From: Vulcanimicrobium winogradskyi | GTDB taxonomy: Bacteria > Vulcanimicrobiota > Vulcanimicrobiia > Vulcanimicrobiales > Vulcanimicrobiaceae | Direction: 5' to 3' | Length of the DNA: 64,000 bases | Assembly (NCBI GenBank): GCA_003134965.1 | Contig: PLDA01000001.1 | Location: 124,001 to 188,000 of the forward strand | Shown: positions 42,379-53,000 of the stretch, piece by piece | Layout: the number at the start of each line of letters is the position of its first letter | Numbering within the stretch: the first letter of the stretch is position 1 | Notes under the pieces: model-generated | The model's input: the letters and a program-made list of their open reading frames with translations, nothing else | Told to the model about the DNA's origin: nothing | The model's database searches: none | Position numbers and translations under genes: made by a program

Positions 42379-44500
42379 GTCGCTCTCCCGTACCGTCCTC
42401 GCCTTGCTTGCGTCGGCTGTGCTGCTCGGTGCGTCTGCACCGCCGCGGCTCGCGTACCCTCCGGCCCCGGCGCAACCGGCGACCGACACCTACTTCGGTA
42501 CGCAGATCGTCGATCCGTATCGCTCCCTGGAGAACCCGAACGATCCGGCGACGCGCGCGTGGGCCTCGGCGGAGTCCGATCTGGCGCGCCGCTTCATCCA
42601 AGGCCAGCCGGCGTATGTGGAGATCCGAGCCCGCGTCGCCGACCTGGCGCGGGGCGCGCCGTCGCGATCGGGGCTGCAGATCGCGGCGGGCCGGTGGGTC
42701 TACCTGCGGCGGACGCCGCCGGCGCCGCAGGCGGTGCTGGTCGAGCGCGACGGTGAATCAGGCGTCGAGCGCGTGCTGTTCGACCCCGCCGCCTCCGCTG
42801 CCGGCGCGCCGCCCGCGATCGGCTCGGTCTATCTCGCGCCCGACGGTTCGCGCGTCGCGTTCACGACGCAGCAGGGCGGCAGCGAGGAGGAGACGCTGCA
42901 CGTCGTCGAGGCGGCGTCGGGGACGATGCTGGCCGATACGCTGCCGCACGTCGGCGGCGGGACGACGCCGGTCGCGCTCGCCTGGGACGCCGACGGCAAA
43001 GGCTTCACGCACACGATGCTGCCGCCCAACGCCGACGGCAGCTACGCGCGCGACGGGATCGTGCTGGTCCACCACGTGCTCGGCACCGATCCGGCGGGCG
43101 ACGCGTACGTCTTCGGCCGCGGCCTCTCGCCGAAGGCGGAGTACACGCTGCTGGCTGCGCGCGACGGCAGCGCGTTCGCGGCGGCCGTCGCCGACGGGGA
43201 CGGGGTTGCAGCGTCGGTGTACGTGCGACGCGGCAGCGGAGCGTTCGTGCAGGTCGCCACGCCGGCGGCGGGGATCGGCAGCAGCAGCTCGGCGGATGCC
43301 GCCTTCGTCGGCAACGTGCTGGTCGCCGTCGCGAAGGGCACGTCGGGCCGCGGCGTCGTGGTCGGAATCGGCCCGGGTCAGACGGTCGAGACCGCGCCGA
43401 CGCTCGTTCCGGCCGGCGAGCTGGTCATCGAGAACGTCGTCGCGATCCCGGGCGGCTTCGCGACGCTCGACGTCAACGGCGGCGACTCCGCGATGCGCGT
43501 CTTCGCCGCCGACGGGACGCCGCGCGCGACGGTTCCGATCCCCGCGGTCTCGACGATCGACGTGCTCGCCGCCGACCCGGCCCGCGGTGAGGTGATCGTC
43601 GGCTACGAAGGCTACACGGCGCCCCCGCGCTGGTATCGCTACGACGCGTCCCAGAACGCGCTCGCGCCGACCTCGATCGCGCAGCCCGCGCGCGGCGACT
43701 TTTCGCAGGTCCGGGTGCAGCGCGTGCTGGTGCCCTCGCTCGACGGCAAGGCCAAAATCCCGCTCGAGATCGTCAGCGGCCCGAACGCGCGCGGCGCGCG
43801 GACGCCGACGATCCTGGGCGCGTACGGTGCGTACGGATCGATCACGCGGCCGCGGTACAGCGCGACCTCGCTCGCGTGGCTCGAGCGCGGCGGCGCGATC
43901 GCCTCGGCGATGATTCGCGGCGGCGGCGAGTACGGCGAGGACTGGCACCAGGCGGCGCGGCTCGCGACGAAAACCGTGAGCGCCGACGACGTGGCGGCGT
44001 GCGCGAAATGGCTCGGCGCGAACGGCTACGGCGATGCCCAGCACCTCGGCATCGCCGGCGGCAGCGCCGGCGGCTTTCTGATGGGGCTCGCGCTGACGCG
44101 CAACCCGGAACTCTACCGGGCCGTCGTGAGCAGCGTCGGGATCTACGACCTGCTGCGCGTCGAGCTGACGCCCAACGGCGCGTTCAACACGCCGGAGTTC
44201 GGCACCGTGACCGACCCCACGCAGTTCGCCTGGATGCGCCAGCAGTCGCCGTACCACAACGCGCGCAAGGGCGTGGTGTATCCGGCCGTCCTGATGACGA
44301 CCGGCGAGAACGATCCGCGCGTCGATCCGTACAACTCGCGCAAGATGGTCGCGCTGCTCCAAGCCGACTCGTCGTCACCGCACCCGATCCTGCTGCTGCA
44401 GAAAGGCGGCGAGGGCCACGGGATCGGCAACTCGTTCCAGCAAGTCGTCGATGCGGCAGCCGAGCGGTTCGCATTTTTCTGGAGCCAGCTCTCAGGCTAG
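42377..44500 (+). CDS. prolyl oligopeptidase family serine peptidase (S9A), exported
   Basis: 707 residues with a signal peptide (MSLSRTVLALLASAVLLGAS). The N-terminal propeller begins with DTYFGTQIVDPYRSLEN, typical of S9A. The C-terminal alpha/beta hydrolase domain holds the nucleophile in GIAGGSAGGFLMG, the acid in ENDPRVDPYNSRK and the histidine in GGEGHGIGNS. Cleaves proline-containing peptides, here probably outside the cytoplasm. No ribosome site is visible before the ATG. Confidence 0.9.
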   Translation: MSLSRTVLALLASAVLLGASAPPRLAYPPAPAQPATDTYFGTQIVDPYRSLENPNDPATRAWASAESDLARRFIQGQPAYVEIRARVADLARGAPSRSGLQIAAGRWVYLRRTPPAPQAVLVERDGESGVERVLFDPAASAAGAPPAIGSVYLAPDGSRVAFTTQQGGSEEETLHVVEAASGTMLADTLPHVGGGTTPVALAWDADGKGFTHTMLPPNADGSYARDGIVLVHHVLGTDPAGDAYVFGRGLSPKAEYTLLAARDGSAFAAAVADGDGVAASVYVRRGSGAFVQVATPAAGIGSSSSADAAFVGNVLVAVAKGTSGRGVVVGIGPGQTVETAPTLVPAGELVIENVVAIPGGFATLDVNGGDSAMRVFAADGTPRATVPIPAVSTIDVLAADPARGEVIVGYEGYTAPPRWYRYDASQNALAPTSIAQPARGDFSQVRVQRVLVPSLDGKAKIPLEIVSGPNARGARTPTILGAYGAYGSITRPRYSATSLAWLERGGAIASAMIRGGGEYGEDWHQAARLATKTVSADDVAACAKWLGANGYGDAQHLGIAGGSAGGFLMGLALTRNPELYRAVVSSVGIYDLLRVELTPNGAFNTPEFGTVTDPTQFAWMRQQSPYHNARKGVVYPAVLMTTGENDPRVDPYNSRKMVALLQADSSSPHPILLLQKGGEGHGIGNSFQQVVDAAAERFAFFWSQLSG

Positions 44501-44569
44501 GACCTCACTGCGCGAGGGTTCGGAGCGGGCCGGCGGAAGTGATCATCCCGCTCCTTCGAAGGAGGATCG

Positions 44570-45055
44570 ATGAACAAGGGGCCCATCAGCGAACAGGTGC
44601 TGCAGGCGTCAATCCGCCAGCGCGCCTACCTGCCGCAGGGCTCGATCGACGAGGGCGTGCAATCGGCGCCCGTCCCGGTCGAGAGCGACACGCGGCTGAA
44701 GAAGATCTACGTCTACGCGGACAACGTTTGGAGCCCGCAAAGTGCGACCGATTACCGGATCGTGCGCGTGAAAACGGACGCGTTCGATCTGACCGGTTGG
44801 ATCGATTTCACCCACGCCCGCGGCCAAGACCAGTTCCAGACGGAGATCCGCGTGACGATGGCGCACGCCGCCGACGTGCTTTTGCAGCGTTCCGCATTCC
44901 AAGGCGGCGGAAATCTGGCGACGATGCAGCAGATGGCGGGCTCGAACTTCATCTCGGGCAACCACATCGAGATTCTCATTCGCCAGTCGTACTCGTTCGA
45001 CAACTTCGCGACCCTGGTTCCGATCGCGTACCAGTTCATCGTGGAATCGCGCTAG
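44570..45055 (+). CDS. hypothetical protein
   Basis: 161 residues, unrecognised. AAGGAGG precedes the ATG. No signal peptide. Beta-rich appearance (IYVYADNVWSPQSATDYRIV, FDLTGWIDFTHARGQDQFQT, HIEILIRQSYSFDNF), no cysteines, and a Gln-rich centre (GNLATMQQMAGSN). Sits 37 bases before dnaG. Confidence 0.65.
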   Translation: MNKGPISEQVLQASIRQRAYLPQGSIDEGVQSAPVPVESDTRLKKIYVYADNVWSPQSATDYRIVRVKTDAFDLTGWIDFTHARGQDQFQTEIRVTMAHAADVLLQRSAFQGGGNLATMQQMAGSNFISGNHIEILIRQSYSFDNFATLVPIAYQFIVESR

Positions 45056-45092
45056 GACGGAGCTGCGCCCGGTCTCGTCGAACGTACGTTTT

Positions 45093-46859
45093 GTGAGAAT
45101 CGACGACGGCGTCAAGCGGGAGATCCTCGCGCGCGCCGACATCGGTGAGGTGATCGGGGCGTACGTCACCCTGCGCAAACGCGGAAACGATCTGGTCGGG
45201 CTGTGTCCGTTCCACGGCGAGAAGTCGCCGTCGTTTCACGTCCATCCCGACCGCGGCTTCTACAAGTGCTTCGGCTGCGACGCCAAGGGCGACGTGCTGA
45301 CGTTCGTGCAGAAGCAGGAGAACATCGGGTTCACCGACGCGCTGCGCCTGCTCGGCAAGCGCTACGGCGTCGAGGTCGAGAACGAGGACCCGCGCGCCGC
45401 GCGCGTGCGCAGCGAGAAAGAGGCGATCTACCACGCGAACGAGGTCGCGCGCGCGTGGTTCCACCGCATGCTGCTCGATGCGGGCGAAGGCGCTGCGGCG
45501 CGCGACTACTGCACGAACCGCGGGATCACCGCCGCCACGATCGGGGCGTTCTCGCTCGGGTACGCGCCGGATGCGTGGGACGGTCTGGTCGGGGAGCTGC
45601 GGCGCAACGACGTCGACCTCGAACTGGCGGCGAAGGCCGGGCTGCTGAAGCCGAGCCAGCGTGGCGGCTTCTACGATTTCTACCGCGGCCGGCTGATGAT
45701 TCCGACCCTGGCGACGACCGGCGAGACGATCGCATTCGGCGGCCGTGCGCTCGGCGACCAGGAACCGAAGTACCTCAACACCGCGACGACGCCGGTGTAC
45801 ACGAAGGGCCGGTATCTGTTCGCCCTCAACGTCGCGCGGCGCGCGGCGGCAAAGGAAGACAGCGCGATCGTGGTCGAGGGCTATCTCGACTGCATCGCGC
45901 TGCACCAGGCCGGCTTCGCGAACGCCGTCGCGGCGCTCGGCACCGCGTTCACGCCCGAGCAGGCGCACGAACTGCGTAAGATTGCCTCGCGCGCGATCCT
46001 GTGCTTCGACGCCGACGCCGCCGGGGTCGAAGCCGCGCTGAAGTCGATCGAGGTGCTGACCGCCGAAGGCGTCAGCGCCTGGGCGCTCCATATCCCGGAG
46101 GGCAAAGACCCCGACGAGTTCCTGCGGCGCAACGGCGCCGAGGCGTTCCGCGCGCTGCTCGCCAACCCGATCGCCGCGACGCAGGTGAAGATCGACGCCG
46201 AGATCGACCGCCGCGGCAGTCGCACCGAAGGCGGCGCGCTTGCGCGCTGGGCCGAGGAAACGATCCGCCGGCTGGCGCCGCCCGAGGAGCAGGATCGCTG
46301 GCGCGTCTACGCCGCGGGCCGGCTCGGCCTCTCCATCGACGATCTGCGCAGGGCCCGGCTGCTGGTGAATCCGGCCCACTTCGCGCCGCGCGGCGGCGCG
46401 GCAAACGCGTCGCGCCACGTCGTGCCGGCGGCGATGGAGCGCCCGTCGTTCGAGCGCGAAGTGCTCTCGATCGTGCTCGACGAGCCGGCGCTCGTGGCCG
46501 AGTACGGCGACCGGATCCCGCCCGAACGCTTCGAACATCCCGAGCATCGGCGAATCTGGGAGACGCTGCGGGGGCATGCTCGCTCGCTCGTGCAACCGTC
46601 CGACGTGCTGGCCGTGTTTGCAGGAGATGATGATGCGGCGGCTACGCTCGCGTCCGTCTCCGGCGTCGTGCGGTGGCACGACACCGAGGAACGGCGGGCG
46701 AAGCTGGATCGCGTCGTCGCGCGTTTCGCGCGCGACGATGCCGAACACCGCTATCGGGAGCTCGACGAACGACTCGACCGCATCTTGGAGGCGGGAGAAC
46801 CCGTGCCGGCCGATCTCCGCGCAGCACACGCGGCACTCGCCGCCGAATTGAAAGGATAA
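45093..46859 (+). CDS. dnaG: DNA primase
   Basis: 588 residues from a GTG at 45093. The CHC2 zinc domain is complete (Cys-38, His-41, Cys-59, Cys-62), followed by the catalytic core and Toprim domain (SAIVVEGYLDCIALHQAGF, LCFDADAAGVEAA, EGKDPDEFLRRNGAEAF) and a C-terminal helicase-interaction region. Synthesises Okazaki primers. rpoD follows after 26 bases, the classical macromolecular synthesis arrangement, here without rpsU. Confidence 0.95.
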   Translation: MRIDDGVKREILARADIGEVIGAYVTLRKRGNDLVGLCPFHGEKSPSFHVHPDRGFYKCFGCDAKGDVLTFVQKQENIGFTDALRLLGKRYGVEVENEDPRAARVRSEKEAIYHANEVARAWFHRMLLDAGEGAAARDYCTNRGITAATIGAFSLGYAPDAWDGLVGELRRNDVDLELAAKAGLLKPSQRGGFYDFYRGRLMIPTLATTGETIAFGGRALGDQEPKYLNTATTPVYTKGRYLFALNVARRAAAKEDSAIVVEGYLDCIALHQAGFANAVAALGTAFTPEQAHELRKIASRAILCFDADAAGVEAALKSIEVLTAEGVSAWALHIPEGKDPDEFLRRNGAEAFRALLANPIAATQVKIDAEIDRRGSRTEGGALARWAEETIRRLAPPEEQDRWRVYAAGRLGLSIDDLRRARLLVNPAHFAPRGGAANASRHVVPAAMERPSFEREVLSIVLDEPALVAEYGDRIPPERFEHPEHRRIWETLRGHARSLVQPSDVLAVFAGDDDAAATLASVSGVVRWHDTEERRAKLDRVVARFARDDAEHRYRELDERLDRILEAGEPVPADLRAAHAALAAELKG

Positions 46860-46885
46860 CCCCACGGAAAGGGGGTGAAGACCAG

Positions 46886-48055
<1,170 letters not shown>

Positions 48056-48421
48056 CCTCTGACCCCCGATTGGTTCCGGGGTGCGCGCGATTCGGTGCTT
48101 TCCATGCCGGAGCGGCATCGTTCGAGAGCGCCGACGGGAAAAGTGTGACGCTCTTTGTTCGCGATCCTTCGCTGAATGTGACAATACCGTTCACCTTTGG
48201 GTACGTCGGGAAACCGGGGCGTAGGCTCGGGTCAGGGTGGGCCATGTGGATCGACCTTTTCGGGTGCGGTATGTCCGCGACTTTCTAACCCGCCGGCTGG
48301 CGAGCGTGCATCCCGCTGAGCTCGGGATAACGAACCCGAGTTTGCGCCCAGTGCGCGCGCGCGAAAATACCGACCGTGCGTTTGCCGGTAGCACGCAGGG
48401 CGACGAGAGCAGCCACCCGTC
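48056..48421. other. 366-base intergenic region between rpoD and the phosphorelay operon
   Basis: No convincing gene. CCCCG...CGGGG (48066-48083) may form a weak terminator for rpoD. CTCGGG-ATAACGAA-CCCGAG at 48321-48340 is a perfect inverted repeat followed by TTTG. The kinase promoter must lie here, but no well-spaced consensus was found. Confidence 0.4.
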
Positions 48422-50776
48422 GTGATAAAACGCGGCTTACGCTTTCGAATGCTTGCCCTGGTGACAATTCCGGTCGCCACGATGCTGCTCGTGATCGGCA
48501 GCGGAGCCGTGCTGAAGCTCGAGGGGCGTTGGGCCGGCGAGCTGACAGGGCGATCGAACGTCGCCTTGCTTGCGACACAAGCACTGCTCGGATCGGCCGT
48601 CGACGCGGAAGCGGGAATGAACGGTTACGCGCTAACCGGCAATCGGCGCTTTCTCGATCCGTACGCGACAGCGCTGCAAGAAGTCCCGGACTCTTTCGCG
48701 CGCTTGAGGGCTCTCGCAGCAGCCGATCCCCGCCGAGCGGCGATGATCGCCCGGTTGAGCCGTTCAGCACAGGTGCGCCTTGCCGAGATCACCGTGCAAG
48801 TGGAGAACGTTCGGGCGCACCGGCGAGCGGCGGCGATCGCATGGGTGGCGAGTGGCCGAGGAAAGCGTCACATGGACGAGTTCCGCGCCGAGATCTCGGC
48901 GTATCAACGGCTCGAAACCGAACAGCACGCTCAGGGCCTCGCCCGGCTCCAGGCGATCCGGAACGTTGGGCTGATGCTGCTCGCCGCCGGCGCGCTGACC
49001 GCGCTCCTAACGTTCGGGTTCGGCATCGCTTTCGCGCACGCGATCGTGCGTCGCCTGAACGGGCTGGCGGCGAACGCGGAGCGGTTCGGGCGCGGCGAAG
49101 CCCTCGTTCCGCCGCCGGGCGGAACGGACGAGATCGCGCACGTTGCGCAGACGTTCCAACACATGGCGGACGAGCTCGCGGCGCGGCAAGGTGCGCTCGC
49201 TCGGTACCGTTTGCTCTCCGAGGTCACGAGCGACATCATCCTGTTCACCGACCGCGAATCGCTGACGATCATCGAGGCGAACGCAGCGGCACTGCGTGCC
49301 TACGGCTGCTCGCGCGAGGAGTTGGTCGGCCTGTCGATCTTCAGCCTGCACGATCCGGCGTATCCGCTGCCGGGGATCGAAGACTCGGATCGTGAACGCG
49401 GCGTCGAGTTCGAGACGGTGCATCGCCGCACCGACGGAAGCTCGTTCCCGGTCGAGGTGCGCGCCCGCACTGCCGAGATCGACGGCCACCGCATCGTCGT
49501 CTCGACGATTCGCGACGTCACCGAGCGGCAGCGCGCGCGCGAAGAGCTGATCGACGCGCTGGACCGCGCACTCGAAGCGACGCGGCTCAAAGACGAGTTC
49601 GTCGCGACGATGAGCCACGAGATCCGTACGCCGATGAACGGCGTGATCGCGATGAGCGAGCTGCTGCTGCGCACCGACCTCGGCCCTGCGCAGCGCGAGT
49701 ACGCGCTGACCATGATGGAATCGGCGCAGTCGTTGCTTGCGGTGATCAACGACATCCTCGACTTCTCGAAGATCGAGGCCGGAAAGCTCGTCGTGGAAGC
49801 GGTCGACTTCGACGTTTGCGCCACCATCGAGAGCGTGATGAGCCTGCTGCGACCGAGCGCCGAGTCGAAGGGCGTCGAGCTTCGTCTGGTGCTGTCACCG
49901 CAGCTTCCGCAGTTCGTGCGCGGCGACGGCGGGCGGCTCCGGCAAGTGCTCACGAACCTCGTCGGCAACGCCGTGAAGTTCACGGAGCGCGGTGCTGTGC
50001 GCGTCGCGGCCAGCGTGCTGACCGCGCGCGACGACGTCGTCCTCCTCGGCTTCACGGTCACGGACAGCGGGATCGGGATACCGCAGGCGGCGCTTGCCGG
50101 CTTGTTCGAACCGTTCGTGCAAGGCGACGGCACGACCACGCGGCGCTACGGCGGATCCGGACTCGGGTTGTCGATATCGCGTCGGCTGGTCGAGCTCATG
50201 GGAGGCCGCATCGAGGTCGAAAGCCGTGAAGGCGCCGGTTCCGTCTTTAGCTTCGCAGCGCCGTTCGAACCGGCGTTCGCTCCGCGCACGGCGTCGAACG
50301 CGACTGCGCCGGACGGCGTGCGGGTTCTCGTCGCCGAGGGTGATGCGACGGCGCGCCGGCACGTCCCGGGACGCACCGATGTGCGCATCCTCGTCGCCGA
50401 AGATCAGGATATCAATCGCCGTATCACGACGTTGCAGCTCCGCGAGCTGGGATTCGTCGCCGACTGCGTCGAGAACGGCCCCGAAGCGGTGCGGGCAGTG
50501 CGCGACGGGCGCTACGATCTCGTCCTGATGGATGTTCACATGCCCGAGCTGGACGGCTACGCGGCGACGCGCGCCATCCGCGATGCCGAACGCGGCACCG
50601 GCGAGCGCCTGACGATCGTCGCGCTGACCGCGAGTGCGCTCGAGCGCGACCGCCAAGCCTGTCTCGCCGCCGGCATGGACGACTATCTCGCAAAACCGAT
50701 CCAACTGGAATCCCTGCGCGCGGTCCTCGAGCGGTGGCTCTCTACGCCTTTGGAGAACGCTACATGCGCGTCTTGA
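48422..50776 (+). CDS. hybrid sensor histidine kinase (CHASE3-HAMP-PAS-HisKA-HATPase-REC)
   Basis: 784 residues from a GTG at 48422. Membrane helix at 10-30, periplasmic CHASE3-like helical domain (GMNGYALTGNRRFLDPY), second helix about 182-205, HAMP, PAS (about 260-375), HisKA with ATMSHEIRTPMNG, HATPase with NLVGNAVKF, DSGIGIP and GGSGLGLSI, and a C-terminal receiver with the phospho-Asp in LVLMDVHMPELDG. The short segment GVRVLVAEGDATARRHVPG before it looks like a vestige of another receiver. First gene of a three-gene phosphorelay; its end overlaps the next start by 13 bases. Confidence 0.92.
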   Translation: MIKRGLRFRMLALVTIPVATMLLVIGSGAVLKLEGRWAGELTGRSNVALLATQALLGSAVDAEAGMNGYALTGNRRFLDPYATALQEVPDSFARLRALAAADPRRAAMIARLSRSAQVRLAEITVQVENVRAHRRAAAIAWVASGRGKRHMDEFRAEISAYQRLETEQHAQGLARLQAIRNVGLMLLAAGALTALLTFGFGIAFAHAIVRRLNGLAANAERFGRGEALVPPPGGTDEIAHVAQTFQHMADELAARQGALARYRLLSEVTSDIILFTDRESLTIIEANAAALRAYGCSREELVGLSIFSLHDPAYPLPGIEDSDRERGVEFETVHRRTDGSSFPVEVRARTAEIDGHRIVVSTIRDVTERQRAREELIDALDRALEATRLKDEFVATMSHEIRTPMNGVIAMSELLLRTDLGPAQREYALTMMESAQSLLAVINDILDFSKIEAGKLVVEAVDFDVCATIESVMSLLRPSAESKGVELRLVLSPQLPQFVRGDGGRLRQVLTNLVGNAVKFTERGAVRVAASVLTARDDVVLLGFTVTDSGIGIPQAALAGLFEPFVQGDGTTTRRYGGSGLGLSISRRLVELMGGRIEVESREGAGSVFSFAAPFEPAFAPRTASNATAPDGVRVLVAEGDATARRHVPGRTDVRILVAEDQDINRRITTLQLRELGFVADCVENGPEAVRAVRDGRYDLVLMDVHMPELDGYAATRAIRDAERGTGERLTIVALTASALERDRQACLAAGMDDYLAKPIQLESLRAVLERWLSTPLENATCAS

Positions 50777-51836
50777 TCGTCGACGACAGCCCGACCAACC
50801 TCCGCGTCTATTTGGCGATCGTCTCGCAGATCGCTGGGATCGAGGCCACCACGTTCACCTCCTCGGTCCAGGCGCTCGCGTGGTGCGTGACGTCCGAACC
50901 TGATTTGCTGATCCTCGACTATCGGATGCCGGCCCTCGACGGGCTGACGTTCATCGCGGAATACCGTGCGCTTCGGCCGGGGGCCGAGACGCCGACGCCG
51001 ATCGTCATGATCACCGTGGAGGAGGACCGCGGCGTGCGGCATCGCGCGCTCGAACTCGGCGCGAGCGATTTCCTGACCAAGCCGGCGGATCCGGTGGAGT
51101 TCCTCGCGCGCGTACGCAACTTGCTCGCGCTGCATGAGAGCCGAGTCGCGCTGCGCGATCGGGCCGAGTCGCGCTGCGCGATCGGGCCGAGTCGTTGCAA
51201 GAAGCCGTCGAGCGCGCGACGCGCAAGATCGTCGATCGCGAGGAAGAGACGATCGAGCGTCTCATGCGCGTCGCCGGATTCCGCGACAACGAAACCGGCA
51301 ACCACGTCGCGCGCATGGGGCAGTACGCCGGGCTCCTCGGCGGGTTGCTCGGGATGAGCGCGGCGGAGCAGCGGCTGCTGTCGCTCGCGACCCCGATGCA
51401 CGACATCGGCAAGGTCTCGACGCCGGACAGCATCTTGCTCAAGCCGGGGGCGCTTACGCCCGAGGAATGGGTCATCATGCGCCAGCACACGACCGTCGGG
51501 CACTCGATCCTGGAAGGCAGCAGTTCCGCGATCCTGCAGCTCGCAGCGGAGATCGCGTTGCGGCACCACGAGCGCTGGGACGGCTCCGGTTATCCGGGCG
51601 GATTGAGCGGGGAAACGATCCCGGTCGCAGCGCGCATCGCCGCGCTGTGCGACGTCTTCGACGCGCTGCTCTCCGTCCGGCCGTACAAGAAAGCATGGAG
51701 CACCGACGACGCGTTCGCGGAGATCGAGCGCTCCTCTGGAACACACTTCGACCCAGCCATCGCCAAGCCGTTCCTTGCAGCGCGCGAGCGCGTGCTGTCG
51801 ATCGAGCGCCGCTTCCACGACAGCGTTGCCGCGTGA
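50764..51836 (+). pseudogene. REC-HD-GYP response regulator (RpfG-like) split by a 23-bp tandem duplication
   Basis: Without the duplication this would be one 349-residue protein: receiver (MRVLIVDDSPTNLRVYLAIV, phospho-Asp-52, LTKPADPVEF), linker, then an HD-GYP cyclic-di-GMP phosphodiesterase (FRDNETGNHVARMGQYAG, PMHDIGKVSTPDSILLKPG, RHHERWDGSGYPGG, ALCDVFDALLS). Two 23-base copies at 51141-51163 and 51164-51186 shift the frame, so the receiver frame runs on out of frame to 51357 and the HD-GYP part is open only from about 51195 (TTG). Removing one copy restores an uninterrupted RDRAESLQEAVERATRKI linker. An assembly artefact, phase variation, or separate translation of both halves remain possible. 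Confidence 0.85.
51141..51194. repeat. 23-bp direct tandem duplication plus 8-base partial third copy
   Basis: The unit begins CCGAGTCGCGCTGCGCGATC and ends GGG; copies at 51141-51163 and 51164-51186 are identical, and CCGAGTCG follows at 51187-51194. 23 is not a multiple of three. Confidence 0.95.
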
Positions 51837-52165
51837 GCGCTTCGAACGACGAACCCGTACTCGACCGCGGCCGGCTCGACGCGATCACCGGCGGCTCAGC
51901 CGGACTCGCGCGAGAATTGCTAACGGCGCTCGTCGACGAAGCGAGCGGGATCACGGCAGAGATTCGCAGCACCGCGGAGTTGGCCGGCGATAGGATGCGC
52001 GATCTACTGCACGCGCTCAAAGGAGTCGCCGCGAACGTGGGCGCGGTGCGCCTGCAGCGCGCCGCCGAAGACCTCGAGCGCGCGGATTTTCACGACGCTC
52101 CTACGCTGCGGAGCTGCGTCGCGCGGCTGGGTGAAGAGCTGGCGGCGCTGACCGCGCTACGGTAA
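51833..52165 (+). CDS. histidine phosphotransfer (HPt) domain protein
   Basis: 110 residues from a GTG overlapping the HD-GYP stop (GTGA). A four-helix HPt domain with the phospho-acceptor His-60 in RDLLHALKGVAANVGAVRL. It would carry phosphate between the hybrid kinase receiver and the response regulator. Convergent overlap of nine bases with the next gene. Confidence 0.85.
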   Translation: MSASNDEPVLDRGRLDAITGGSAGLARELLTALVDEASGITAEIRSTAELAGDRMRDLLHALKGVAANVGAVRLQRAAEDLERADFHDAPTLRSCVARLGEELAALTALR

Positions 52166-52996
52166 CGGACGTGGTGAGGGGGAGGCAAGCTCCTCGCGGC
52201 ACGCGATCGAGATCGCGACGACGGTCGGCGAGAGCCGTTGCTCGGCCCCGGCGATCGCACTCTGCTGCACCTCGACGTTGCGCGCCAGCCGGTCCCACGC
52301 CGTGTGCCCGGCGGTCTTCCCGGTCGCGAGCGTGCGCGGATCGATGGTCGTCGAACCGTTCTCCGGCATGCTCAGACCGGCGACGCCGACGAACGAGCCG
52401 CTCGGATCCGCCCCACGCTGCGGGGAAGAGAGCGAACCCTTCGGCGCGTTCGTGCCGGCGGTCGCGCCCATGACGGTGCTGCCGCCGCCGAAATCATTCT
52501 GCATCCGGCCCAGCGCGTCGGTCTCGAGCGCGCCGTTCATGACATCGAGGGTCTTGCGCTGCTGTGCGGCGACGGCCGCAATCTGTTCTTTCAACAGCTG
52601 AGCGACGCGATCGTCGTCGGTCGTCGCGTTTTTCGGGAATTGCTTGGTGTCCCCAAGCAGCTTGTCGATGATGACGAGATTGTGCGCCATGGCGTCGACG
52701 GCCTTGCGCAGGTAGAGCTGGTCCATCTGCATCGCGAGCCCGGCCTTGGTCGGACTCGGATCGGTCCTCGTGTCGTCGGCCATCTTCAAGAACGCGCGAT
52801 GCCCGGCGCCGACCAACTCGTCGCTCTTCATCAGGCCGAGCACCATCGGCGCGACGCTGTCGCGTACGGTAGTACACAATCCCTTCGAGTGGACGCGACC
52901 GATCTCAGGGAGGGTCGACGGGACCGGCGCCGGTGCCGGCACTTGGGCGGTCAGCGCGAAAGTGCAGAGCGCGCCGAGCGCGATTCGCGAGGGCAT
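52157..52996 (-). CDS. secreted hypothetical protein
   Basis: 279 residues. Signal peptide MPSRIALGALCTFALTAQVP. The mature part is helical (AQLLKEQIAAVAAQQRKTLD) with Gly/Ser/Pro-rich stretches (GGGSTVMGATAGTNAPKGSL) and two cysteines. No domain recognised. Starts four bases after another secreted-protein gene, so it is probably co-transcribed. Confidence 0.65.
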   Translation of the reverse strand: MPSRIALGALCTFALTAQVPAPAPVPSTLPEIGRVHSKGLCTTVRDSVAPMVLGLMKSDELVGAGHRAFLKMADDTRTDPSPTKAGLAMQMDQLYLRKAVDAMAHNLVIIDKLLGDTKQFPKNATTDDDRVAQLLKEQIAAVAAQQRKTLDVMNGALETDALGRMQNDFGGGSTVMGATAGTNAPKGSLSSPQRGADPSGSFVGVAGLSMPENGSTTIDPRTLATGKTAGHTAWDRLARNVEVQQSAIAGAEQRLSPTVVAISIACREELASPSPRPLP

Positions 52997-53000
52997 CACG

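Noticed and set aside
48056..48421. The long leader before the hybrid kinase, considered as a c-di-GMP or other riboswitch.
   Set aside because: The conserved core sequences of the GEMM and other common riboswitches were not found; only short inverted repeats are visible.
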